From the NCBI GenBank assembly GCA_041501225.1, contig JBGQNR010000307.1:1-5857 (forward strand): DNA of 5,857 bases, in the 5' to 3' direction. The notes below the pieces were generated by a model. That model did not search any database. It worked only from the letters and a program-made list of their open reading frames with translations, and was not told the origin of the DNA. Shown here piece after piece: positions 1 through 5,857 of the stretch (its first letter is position 1; every line of letters begins with the position of its first letter). The DNA is from JAFNAG01 sp041501225. Its GTDB lineage: Bacteria; Acidobacteriota; UBA6911. The position numbers were made by a program, and so were the translations under genes.

Positions 1-1
1 C

Positions 2-229
2 AGTGCTGTCCTACTGCGGCTGGACACAATACCCAGGTTCTGCCGCGAACCTCGGCCAAGCATCACTCCGAATGGACACGAGAACAATTTTGTGGCGAAT
101 GTGCTGAAGTCCCGGGCGGTCAGCGGCCGAAAAGCACATCTGGGGCACTTGACCATGCTAAACGCACGACCTGATTGTGACTACTGCGGCCGTCAGCCAG
201 CCTGGCTGGCAATCGACATCGAGCTATGA
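2..229 (+). CDS. Possible 3' end of an upstream gene (weak)
   Basis: A stop-free frame enters from the left edge and ends at a TGA at 227-229, overlapping the oxidoreductase ATG at 226 in an ATGA arrangement typical of translationally coupled genes. The roughly 75 residues include a short Cys-rich patch, CDYCGRQPAW, near the end, but I recognise no family. About 63% of codons end in G or C by hand count, compatible with coding but not decisive. A second + strand frame is also open from position 1 to a TGA at 172-174, so openness alone is weak evidence. This may simply be non-coding leader sequence. Confidence 0.2.
   Translation, partial: SAVLLRLDTIPRFCREPRPSITPNGHENNFVANVLKSRAVSGRKAHLGHLTMLNARPDCDYCGRQPAWLAIDIEL
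196..210. repeat. Small perfect palindrome upstream of the oxidoreductase
   Basis: GCCAGCC-T-GGCTGGC is a perfect 7+7 inverted repeat around one base, or as RNA a 6-bp GC-rich stem with a CTG loop. It ends 15 bases before the ATG at 226. In a transcript it could hinder ribosome access; as DNA it could be an operator half-site pair. No T-tract follows, so it is not an intrinsic terminator. A function is inference only, because short GC palindromes arise by chance. Confidence 0.3.
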
Positions 230-2013
230 CAAAGGTAGTGATCATTGGTGCCGGCCCTGCCGGGCTGACCGCTGCTTACCAACTGCACAAGCGCGGCGCT
301 GATGCCGTTGTCCTGGAACGCGATAAGCTTGTCGGCGGGATTTCCAAGACGGTCAATTACAGGAATTACCTGTTTGACCTCGGCGGTCATCGTTTCTTCA
401 CGAAGATCAGGGAAGCGGAGGACATCTGGAAAGAAGTCCTGTCGCAGGACCTTCTTCGCCGCAGCCGGCTGTCACGGATCTACTACAATAAAAAGTATTT
501 CTACTACCCACTCCGTCCCGTCAATGCCCTGCTCGGGCTGGGACTCTGGAACAGCGCACTCATTTTCTTCAGCTATTTTCATGCGCACCTGTTCCCCTGT
601 CTGCCGGAGGAAAACCTGGAGAAGTGGGTAACCAACCGCTTCGGCAAGCGCCTCTACAACACTTTTTTCAAGACCTACACGGAAAAGGTTTGGGGGATCC
701 CATGCAGTGAAATAAGGGCGGAGTGGGCCGCACAAAGGATCCAGGGGCTGTCGCTGAAGACGGCGCTGAGGAATGCGCTGCTGAAGCAAAGGAACGGCGG
801 ATACGTCATCAAGACCCTCATAGACTCATTTGAATACCCGAAGTTCGGTCCCGGCATGATGTGGCAGAGAGTGGCGGACATCGTCAGCAGCAACGGCATC
901 GGCGTGTGCCTGGGCACGTCGATCGAGAAGGTGATCTGGGACAGGGAAACCGGCCGGGTGAATGCGGTGGAGGTGAACGAGGATGGGAGCCGAAGGGTAA
1001 TCTGCGGAACGGATTTCATCAGCAGCATGCCCGTGCAGGAACTCATATCCAAGATGTCGCCTGCGCCCTCCGACGATGTGATCGAGGCGGCAAACAAGCT
1101 CAGGTACAGGGACTTTCTAACCGTGGCGCTGATTGTGAACCAGGGCGACCTGTTTCCGGACAACTGGATTTATGTCCATGATCCGGATGTGAAAGTCGGC
1201 CGGGTTCAGAACTTCAAAAACTGGAGTCCGTTCATGGTCCCCGACCCTGCGAAGACGGCACTGGGGCTGGAGTACTTCTGTTTCGAAGGCGACGAGTTAT
1301 GGAACAAGCCGGATGCTGAGTTGGTTGAACTCGGCACTCAGGAGATGGCCAAGCTCGGGCTGCTGAACGCCTCGGATGTCGAAGACGGCACGGTCGTGCG
1401 GGTGCTGAAGGCTTATCCGGCATACGACTCGAATTACCCGGGTGCGCTGAACGTGGTTCGACAGTTCCTCGGCGGTATCAGCAACCTGCAACTGATCGGC
1501 CGGAACGGCATGCACCGGTACAACAACCAGGACCACTCCATGAGGACGGCGATGCTGGCCGTGGAGAACATTTACGGCGCGCGCCATGATTTGTGGAAAG
1601 TAAACGTCGAACGCGAGTACCATGAGGAAAAGCGCGAAGAGATCTCCGAGGTAACGGAAGCAGCGCTGCCCGAAGAAGCCGTCGTGCGGGCGTTTGCGCG
1701 ACTGGATAAGCTGGGTATTGCAACCGCGATCGGCACCGTCGCCGGCCTCGCGCTCTTCCTGGCAACGCTGTGGCTGGTCGCGAGGGGGGATGTTGTGGCA
1801 CGCACGTCGATGGCGCTGCTTTCCGAGTACTTTTATGGCTACCGGGTTACGGTTGAAGGCGCATTCGTCGGCTTCGGGTTTGCGTTTTTCTCGGGATTCC
1901 TGTTCGGCTGGTTGTTTGCGTACCTGCGGAATGCTTCACTCGCGTTTTATGTTTACGTGGTAAAAAGGAAGACCGAGTGGATGTCGTTCAGAGATTTTCT
2001 CGACCAGTACTGA
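226..2013 (+). CDS. FAD/NAD(P)-dependent oxidoreductase (HemY/UDP-galactopyranose mutase-like) with C-terminal two-helix membrane domain
   Basis: This 595-residue flavoprotein opens directly on a Rossmann strand (VVIIGAGPAG, residues 4-13), the dinucleotide-binding GxGxxG signature, which fixes the ATG start even though no good ribosome site precedes it. GGH at 53-55 and the closing motif GRNGMHRYNNQDHS (425-438) match the FAD-binding N and C regions of the amine-oxidase/HemY superfamily. Relatives in polysaccharide clusters are often labelled UDP-galactopyranose mutase or protoporphyrinogen oxidase, but the substrate here is unknown. The catalytic part ends near residue 455. A charged linker follows (about 460-495), then two hydrophobic segments (about 497-518 and 545-567). 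This tail is unusual for the family and resembles the next gene's protein, so the enzyme is probably membrane-anchored. The next gene begins 25 bases downstream, suggesting an operon. Confidence 0.88.
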   Translation: MTKVVIIGAGPAGLTAAYQLHKRGADAVVLERDKLVGGISKTVNYRNYLFDLGGHRFFTKIREAEDIWKEVLSQDLLRRSRLSRIYYNKKYFYYPLRPVNALLGLGLWNSALIFFSYFHAHLFPCLPEENLEKWVTNRFGKRLYNTFFKTYTEKVWGIPCSEIRAEWAAQRIQGLSLKTALRNALLKQRNGGYVIKTLIDSFEYPKFGPGMMWQRVADIVSSNGIGVCLGTSIEKVIWDRETGRVNAVEVNEDGSRRVICGTDFISSMPVQELISKMSPAPSDDVIEAANKLRYRDFLTVALIVNQGDLFPDNWIYVHDPDVKVGRVQNFKNWSPFMVPDPAKTALGLEYFCFEGDELWNKPDAELVELGTQEMAKLGLLNASDVEDGTVVRVLKAYPAYDSNYPGALNVVRQFLGGISNLQLIGRNGMHRYNNQDHSMRTAMLAVENIYGARHDLWKVNVEREYHEEKREEISEVTEAALPEEAVVRAFARLDKLGIATAIGTVAGLALFLATLWLVARGDVVARTSMALLSEYFYGYRVTVEGAFVGFGFAFFSGFLFGWLFAYLRNASLAFYVYVVKRKTEWMSFRDFLDQY

Positions 2014-2027
2014 TCTTGGTGCGACAT

Positions 2028-2034
2028 AGGGAGG
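2028..2034 (+). promoter_or_regulatory. Strong ribosome binding site for the small membrane protein
   Basis: AGGGAGG lies four bases before the ATG at 2039. It is the clearest Shine-Dalgarno sequence in the window; the other starts have weak or no recognisable sites. It supports the 109-residue frame as a real, separately translated gene and suggests it may be made in greater amount than its neighbours. Confidence 0.7.
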
Positions 2035-2038
2035 CAAC

Positions 2039-2368
2039 ATGGCTGTAGTCAGGTCCCCATACGAGGAGAAGCTCTACAGCGGGATTCTGCGTCTGAATTC
2101 CCAGATCCTGGGCCTGATACTTGGGCTCCTCCTTGGATTAGCTATTTTCATCGCCACGATTTGGCTCTTGATCAAAGGGGGACGCGTCGATGCCAACGGC
2201 CAATCCGTTGTCGGGCCCCACTTGCAGTTGCTGAGCCAGTTCTTGATCGGTTATCACGTTTCATTCGTCGGCAGCATCGTAGGATTCGCATACGGGTTCG
2301 CCATCGGCACGCTGTGCGGCGCGCTGGTCGGCTGGATCTACAACAAATTTGTCGATCTCAGAAATTGA
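2039..2368 (+). CDS. Small two-helix membrane protein, paralogous to the oxidoreductase C-terminal domain
   Basis: The 109-residue protein has a short polar N terminus, a hydrophobic helix at about 24-46, a polar loop at about 47-62 and a second Gly-rich helix region at about 74-100, ending in a polar tail (NKFVDLRN). It has no signal cleavage site or catalytic motif. Residues 33-47 (GLAIFIATIWLLIKG) align without gaps to 507-521 of the upstream oxidoreductase (9 of 15 identical), and LLSxxxxGYxV...GxxVGF at 64-83 matches 531-550 there. The two are therefore probably duplicates of one domain, one fused and one free. A strong Shine-Dalgarno site precedes the ATG. I know no named family for it. 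Glycine-rich helices suggest packing against other helices, so it may pair with the oxidoreductase tail or self-assemble; that is inference. Confidence 0.85.
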   Translation: MAVVRSPYEEKLYSGILRLNSQILGLILGLLLGLAIFIATIWLLIKGGRVDANGQSVVGPHLQLLSQFLIGYHVSFVGSIVGFAYGFAIGTLCGALVGWIYNKFVDLRN

Positions 2369-2401
2369 ACGCCGGCTGAAAAGTCACCCCTTTTTCTCCT
2401 C

Positions 2402-3283
2402 GTGAAACACACAGATCCACAAACCACCCCGGTGATTTCGATCGTCATCCCGACATACAACACCCACGGTGTGCTCAGCGAGTGTTTAAGGGGGTTGGCT
2501 GAGCAGGGGAGCGACACGAGTGGGTGCGAGGTGATTGTTGTCAACGATGGGGGGAAGGATGAGGATCCAGCATCTCTTCATCGCTTCGGCGACAAACTCG
2601 CGATCCGGTATGTGCGCCAGGACCACCAGGGGCCGGCGGCTGCAAGGAACCTGGGAATCCGGATGGCGAGGGGCGATATTGTTGCCTTCCTCGACGACGA
2701 CAGCGTTCCGTTGAAAGACTGGCTGGAACGGACTATTACCGCCTGGCAGGAGACGCCGGAAAGTGACGGAATCGGCGGTTACGTGGCAAAAAGCCCGGAC
2801 GACAGCATCTTCTGCAGAGTTAATACCGATTTCTTCAACTGGTATCTGGATCAGCAGACGTCCGGAGGCCGGAGTTTGTTTCTTGCCACCTGCAACGCAA
2901 GCTACAGGAAGAGCAGCCTGGATAGAGTCGGCGGCTTCGACACAACCTTCCAGAGAGCTTGCGGCGAGGACAGGGATCTGAACCTGAAGATAGTGAATTT
3001 CGGCGGCTGGCTTCGACTGGACAGAAGAATTCTCGTCTATCACGACAGGGATCTGACCCTGAAGTCGTTTGTGAAGAAGAACTATTACTATGGGGCGGCC
3101 GCGTGCCGCATCTATTCCATGTATCCGGATCACCGGCGTATCTCCAGGCAGGGCTACCGTGCATTATTCCGTTCCGCATATCGGCGCTACGAAAGTTGGC
3201 GCGAACGAGCGGCGGCACTTGCGCTGCTGACGGTTTCGCAAGTCAGCACTGCGGCTGGATTTTTTATTCGAAAGCTATCTTAG
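2402..3283 (+). CDS. Family 2 glycosyltransferase
   Basis: The 293-residue protein is a GT-A fold inverting glycosyltransferase that would use a nucleotide-sugar donor at the cytoplasmic face of the membrane. Visible motifs in order: ISIVIPTYN (12-20) opening the nucleotide-binding fold; VVNDGGKD (46-53) with the donor-binding Asp; FLDDDS (96-101), the metal-binding DxD; GGFD (177-180); and GEDRDL (188-193), whose acidic pair fits the catalytic-base ED motif. A hydrophobic stretch near 270-288 may attach it to the membrane. Start is GTG at 2402: the conserved first strand begins ten residues later, there is no upstream ATG in this frame, and no Shine-Dalgarno is seen. It lies 33 bases after the small membrane gene, probably co-transcribed. 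The sugar and acceptor cannot be predicted. The family assignment is firm. Confidence 0.93.
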   Translation: MKHTDPQTTPVISIVIPTYNTHGVLSECLRGLAEQGSDTSGCEVIVVNDGGKDEDPASLHRFGDKLAIRYVRQDHQGPAAARNLGIRMARGDIVAFLDDDSVPLKDWLERTITAWQETPESDGIGGYVAKSPDDSIFCRVNTDFFNWYLDQQTSGGRSLFLATCNASYRKSSLDRVGGFDTTFQRACGEDRDLNLKIVNFGGWLRLDRRILVYHDRDLTLKSFVKKNYYYGAAACRIYSMYPDHRRISRQGYRALFRSAYRRYESWRERAAALALLTVSQVSTAAGFFIRKLS

Positions 3284-3312
3284 AGATTCTTAGAGGCGTG
3301 TGAGTCTTAGAG
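3278..3312 (+). repeat. Three direct copies of TCTTAGAG
   Basis: TCTTAGAG occurs at 3278-3285, 3288-3295 and 3305-3312, with start-to-start spacings of 10 and 17 bases. The first copy contains the stop codon of the glycosyltransferase (TAG at 3281-3283). The first spacing is close to one helical turn, as in some regulator binding sites, but degenerate local duplication is equally possible. No known regulator motif is recognised. Confidence 0.45.
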
Positions 3313-3330
3313 GTCATTCTGCCTGACCTC
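3310..3330 (+). promoter_or_regulatory. Hairpin in the spacer before the radical SAM gene
   Basis: GAGGTCA and TGACCTC form a perfect 7-bp inverted repeat around a 7-base loop, overlapping the third TCTTAGAG copy. The following sequence is AAAGGCG with no run of T, so it does not fit an intrinsic terminator on this strand. It could be an operator (a dyad of GAGGTCA half-sites), an RNA processing or stability hairpin, or chance. It sits in the 102-base gap that separates the first three genes from the radical SAM gene, so it may mark an internal regulatory point. Confidence 0.4.
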
Positions 3331-3385
3331 AAAGGCGCGAAGGGCGAACCATCAGGCGCAATGACCGCCGCGGTTTCCACCAATC

Positions 3386-4861
3386 ATGCGAATTCTTCTC
3401 ATCGACCCCCCGGGTAAAAACAAAGGCCTCAACACTGGATTGGGCTATCTTTGCGCGGCCCTTGAGAACGCGCACGCTGCCCGGGTCCTGGATTTAAACA
3501 ACCTCGTGATCGGGCGTTGCGGCGATGCAAACGCAGAAATCTTCGGCGATGAGCGCGACAGGAGAGTCTCGGCGTATCTGAACGACTTCAGACCTGAACT
3601 GGTCGGCATCTCCGTCAAGAGTTTCACCGCCCAGGTTGCGAAACACCTGATCAGCGTCATCAGACGCACACGGCCGGGCACGCTCTGCATCGTCGGCGGC
3701 CCACATGTCAGCCTGGAAGGCGGGCGATACGTCGGGGAGTGTGGCGCAGACTTCGGCCTACAGGGAGAGGGAGAGATCAGCTTTCCTGCGCTGTGCGACG
3801 CGCTCGAGGCAAAACGCGAGATTCGAAACATCGAAGGCTTGATCTGCCTGCGGGAAGGCAATGTTCCAGCCGACAGGAAGAACGGCGTCATCGAAAAGCT
3901 CGACAGCCTGCCGTTTCCGAATTATGAGAACTTCAGCTCCGTCGTTCAAAACGGGGGACGAATGCCCGAGTATCCCTTGTTGAGCAGCAGAGGATGCCCC
4001 TACGCATGCTCGTACTGCTCCATGCCCAAAATCATGGGCCGCAAGTGGCGCTTCCGGTTTCCGACCTGCGTCGTGGATGAACTCAAGCGCGCCAGGAAAA
4101 AGTACAGCAGCACCAGTTTCACGGTCGTCGACGACAACCTCACATTGAATGTCGAAAGAGTAGAGCAGATCTGCAACCTGTTGATCCGTGAGCAGGTGAA
4201 TCTCCCGTGGAACAGCCAGAACGGTATTCGGGCAGACCGCGTCACCGAGAGCCTCGCAAGGAGAATGAAGCTCTCGGGCTGCAGCCATGTTTGGGTCGGG
4301 ATTGAGAGCGCGGACGAGGCTGTGTTCGGGGCGATTGATAAAGGAGAAAGCCTGGCCGACATCCGAAAGGGGATTCGCAACCTGCAAAAAGAAGGCATCC
4401 GTGTAGGAGGGTTTTTCATCGTCGGTTTGCCGGGAACCACGAGAGAACAGGACCTGAAGATCATCGATTTTGTCCGTTTTCACCGCATCGACGCCTTTGT
4501 CTTCAATTTCGTTCCGTATCCCGGTACCCGGGCGTCCGACTGGGTGGCGCAACACGGCCGTTTGCTGCGCGACAACGAGGGGGCGCTCCAGTATGGCGGG
4601 AATGGATTGGAGCCTGTTTTCGACACGCCGGAATACTCCCGCGAGGACAGGATCAAGACGTTTGCGGAAATCAACATCAGACTCGGCTATTTCGACCGGC
4701 TGGTGGATTCCTCGCTCCCGCAGCGCGAGAAGTTCAACCGGGCCTGGGGGATCGTCAGGCCGTATGGGGCGAAAGCCGTTTGGCGCCTGTTCTGGTTCGC
4801 CGGGTTGCACAAGGCCGCTCGTTTGAAGCACCGCCTGGCAGAATCGCTTGGGTGGCGCTAG
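3386..4861 (+). CDS. B12-binding-type radical SAM protein
   Basis: The 491-residue enzyme begins with MRILLIDPP, the usual first strand of the N-terminal cobalamin-binding-like domain (about 1-140). GISVKSF (74-80), VGGPHVS (103-109) and GLQGEGE (124-130) are the family's other markers. The DxHxxG His-ligand motif is absent, so any cobalamin would bind without a protein histidine ligand. The radical SAM core follows: C204, C208 and C211 in RGCPYACSYC hold the [4Fe-4S] cluster; VWVGIES (302-308) and FFIVGLPGT (343-351) fit later barrel strands. Such enzymes carry out radical methylations, ring closures or rearrangements; its place among glycosyltransferases suggests a lipid or glycan substrate (inference). 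Start ATG is set by the conserved strand; no clear Shine-Dalgarno is seen. Its TAG stop lies within the tip of the downstream palindromic element, so the native C terminus may have been longer. Confidence 0.92.
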   Translation: MRILLIDPPGKNKGLNTGLGYLCAALENAHAARVLDLNNLVIGRCGDANAEIFGDERDRRVSAYLNDFRPELVGISVKSFTAQVAKHLISVIRRTRPGTLCIVGGPHVSLEGGRYVGECGADFGLQGEGEISFPALCDALEAKREIRNIEGLICLREGNVPADRKNGVIEKLDSLPFPNYENFSSVVQNGGRMPEYPLLSSRGCPYACSYCSMPKIMGRKWRFRFPTCVVDELKRARKKYSSTSFTVVDDNLTLNVERVEQICNLLIREQVNLPWNSQNGIRADRVTESLARRMKLSGCSHVWVGIESADEAVFGAIDKGESLADIRKGIRNLQKEGIRVGGFFIVGLPGTTREQDLKIIDFVRFHRIDAFVFNFVPYPGTRASDWVAQHGRLLRDNEGALQYGGNGLEPVFDTPEYSREDRIKTFAEINIRLGYFDRLVDSSLPQREKFNRAWGIVRPYGAKAVWRLFWFAGLHKAARLKHRLAESLGWR

Positions 4862-4891
4862 GAGCCCGTCCGAGAATTAGGAGGGGCCGCG
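4858..4891 (+). repeat. Left terminal inverted repeat of the palindromic element
   Basis: Begins CTAGGAGCCCGTCCGAGAAT and continues into a GGAGGGG block ending in CCGCG. It pairs with 5106-5139, with a single mismatch at 4887 (C against T in the mirrored copy). It overlaps the last four bases of the radical SAM reading frame, including its TAG stop at 4859-4861. Confidence 0.85.
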
Positions 4892-5105
4892 TTCCGAGCG
4901 CCGCGGGGCAGATGCAAGGCGGCGCGACGCAGGCGATGTCTCGGTACATCGTCGAGGAGCGCCAACGCCGCAGATGCCCCCGCGCCGCCGGAACCCGAAG
5001 GGCGCATGGGGATTGCGGGGCGATCTCTGCGTTGCTCGTCGTCAACGATGTGCACCGACATCGCCTCCTCCTCGCGCCTTGAGCTCGCCCCACAAGCCCC
5101 ATACG

Positions 5106-5139
5106 CGCGACCCCTCCTAATTCTCGGACGGGCTCCTAG
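5106..5139 (-). repeat. Right terminal inverted repeat of the palindromic element
   Basis: Read on the minus strand it repeats the left end, 33 of 34 bases. Flanking sequence beyond the outer CTAG differs on the two sides (GGTGGCG on the left, GACGCTTG on the right), which places the element's boundary here. Confidence 0.85.
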
Positions 5140-5258
5140 GACGCTTGACGGGAACTTTCAGCTGCGAACAGGCCTCCTGATTGGAGCTCACCGTCGCTCC
5201 CGGAAAAGCAATCTGGATTTGAAGCCGTTGAAGCTTCTGAAGCCGGTCACACGGACGC
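5140..5258 (+). other. Spacer between the palindromic element and the GT39 gene
   Basis: No RNA gene, terminator or clear promoter is seen. TTGACG at 5145-5150 resembles a -35 box but has no matching -10 at normal spacing. A + strand frame stays open through the spacer to a TAG at 5273-5275; it joins in phase with the radical SAM gene if the 282-bp element is removed, so this may be a severed C-terminal segment of that gene. GAAGCTTC at 5230-5237 is a small palindrome. Confidence 0.4.
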
Positions 5259-5857
5259 ATGAGACCGATGCATAGCTTACAGCCGAACAAAATGCCGATT
5301 TCAAACAAATTGATAACGGAACCTAGTTCTCCCGTTTCTGATACGCTTCCGATTTCCGTAAGCCGCCCGTCGCGAACGCAAACGCTGGTGAACGCCTGCC
5401 GGTCGCTGGTCCGCAGTTCCTGGCTTCACGTGGGTGTTCTGGTCGTCGCCACGGTCCTTATTTCGACGAAGGATATTACGGTCGGCGATTTTCGTCACCC
5501 GGACGCATGGTCTCATGCGATGAACGGCGTTTTCCTGCTGGATCTGGCCAAGGCGATGCCGGTCGGGCACGCATGGGAATTTACGCTGAACTACTTTGCC
5601 AAGTACCCGGCGATATCGCTCCCATATCACCCGCCGGGTTTCCCTGTATTCGAGGCGATCGTGTTCTGGCTTTTGGGGGTCTCGGTCGTTTCTGCAAGGG
5701 TGACGGTGGTGCTGTTTGGCGTTCTCGCGATCCTCGCCTGGTACAAGTTGGTGCAGAGAACGCATAACAGGAGTGTCGCATTATTCTCAGGCCTTCTGCT
5801 GGCCGGCAATGCGATGGTTGTCGAGCTGAGCCGGCAGGTGATGCTGGAGGTGCCGAC
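5259..5857 (+). CDS. GT39/ArnT-type membrane glycosyltransferase, N-terminal part (cut by window edge)
   Basis: About 199 residues are present and no stop is reached. Members of this class are multi-pass membrane proteins that transfer a sugar from a polyprenyl-phosphate donor to lipid or glycan acceptors on the periplasmic side. After a polar N terminus comes a first helix (about 55-70). The first outer loop follows, with GDFRHPDAWSHAMNG (76-90), where the class keeps its catalytic acidic residue (D77 or D82 here). YFAKYPAIS (112-120) and YHPPGFPVFEA (123-133) are also typical, then further helices at about 134-163 and 173-190. Start is uncertain: ATG codons at 5259, 5268 and 5292 are all in frame (an upstream TGA is at 5238-5240) and none has a good ribosome site; coordinates use the longest. 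It follows the radical SAM gene on the same strand, separated by the palindromic element. Confidence 0.85.
   Translation, partial: MRPMHSLQPNKMPISNKLITEPSSPVSDTLPISVSRPSRTQTLVNACRSLVRSSWLHVGVLVVATVLISTKDITVGDFRHPDAWSHAMNGVFLLDLAKAMPVGHAWEFTLNYFAKYPAISLPYHPPGFPVFEAIVFWLLGVSVVSARVTVVLFGVLAILAWYKLVQRTHNRSVALFSGLLLAGNAMVVELSRQVMLEVP

Larger units (their letters stand above)
4858..5139. mobile_element. 282-bp MITE-like full-length palindromic element
   Basis: This GC-rich stretch is an imperfect palindrome from end to end, centred at 4998.5. The outer 34 bases (4858-4891) match the reverse complement of 5106-5139 at 33 positions, the first 29 perfectly. Inner pairs keep the same centre: GGCGATGTC at 4932-4940 mirrors GACATCGCC at 5057-5065, and the segments near 4972-4986 and 5001-5015 also mirror with small gaps. 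No transposase or other gene fits inside; the frames found are mirror images of each other, as expected of two related arms. The ends read CTAGGAGCCCG...CGGGCTCCTAG. Because CTAG is its own complement, the outer CTAG pair may instead be a 4-bp target duplication flanking a 278-bp element. A non-autonomous transposon moved by a resident transposase is the best reading; a dispersed intergenic hairpin family is the alternative. Confidence 0.75.

Noticed and set aside
11..190. 10-bp direct repeat CTACTGCGGC at 11-20 and 181-190
   Set aside because: Only ten bases, flanks unrelated and no further copies noticed; chance is sufficient.
2369..2401. T-rich CCCTTTTTCTCC as a terminator after the small membrane gene
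   Set aside because: No stable hairpin precedes the T run, and the next gene begins directly after it.
2486..3133. 215-residue minus-strand open frame
   Set aside because: Antisense to the family 2 glycosyltransferase, which carries all expected motifs; no independent start signal or domain.
3758..4831. 357-residue minus-strand open frame
   Set aside because: It lies wholly inside the radical SAM gene, whose motifs are clear on the + strand; its translation shows no recognisable domain and is the usual antisense shadow in GC-rich coding DNA.
4755..5102. Minus-strand frame, and similar small frames at 4780-5082, 4858-5061 and 5006-5275, as genes within the palindromic element
   Set aside because: The frames on opposite strands repeat one another (for example the shared RPLLILGRAP peptide), as expected from translating two mirrored arms. 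They are low-complexity, Arg/Pro/Ala-rich and have no plausible start sites.
5145..5173. TTGACG as a -35 promoter box for the GT39 gene
   Set aside because: No acceptable -10 hexamer lies at 16-18 bases downstream.

Overview
The window is a moderately GC-rich, one-strand block of envelope glycan or glycolipid genes. It most likely comes from a proteobacterium (beta or gamma), judging from protein style and codon use; no marker gene fixes the taxon. All convincing genes lie on the + strand, with short or modest gaps, and could form one operon.

Layout: (1) Positions 1-225 hold no convincing gene, only a weak open frame ending in an ATGA overlap with the next start and a small perfect palindrome. 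(2) 226-2013 encodes an FAD/NAD(P)-type oxidoreductase of the HemY/UDP-galactopyranose-mutase-like class with an extra two-helix membrane domain at its C terminus. (3) 2039-2368 encodes a 109-residue two-helix membrane protein that resembles that C-terminal domain. (4) 2402-3283 encodes a family 2 glycosyltransferase with a GTG start. (5) 3284-3385 is a short spacer with a triple octamer repeat and a perfect 7-bp hairpin. (6) 3386-4861 encodes a B12-binding-type radical SAM protein with an intact CxxxCxxC cluster motif. (7) 4858-5139 is a 282-bp element that is an imperfect palindrome over its whole length, with 34-bp terminal inverted repeats (33/34 matching). It looks like a MITE or other non-autonomous foldback element, and its left tip contains the stop codon of the radical SAM gene. 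(8) From about 5259 to the window end lies the N-terminal part of a multi-pass GT39/ArnT-type glycosyltransferase, cut by the window edge.

How they may work together (inference): the GT2 enzyme would add a sugar on the cytoplasmic face, and the GT39-type enzyme would transfer a sugar from a polyprenyl-phosphate donor on the periplasmic face. The radical SAM protein and the flavoprotein would modify the lipid or sugar, with the flavoprotein held at the membrane by its own tail or beside the small paralogous protein. The substrate cannot be told from sequence. The most distinctive observations are the palindromic element abutting the radical SAM gene and the membrane domain that occurs both fused and free-standing in adjacent genes.
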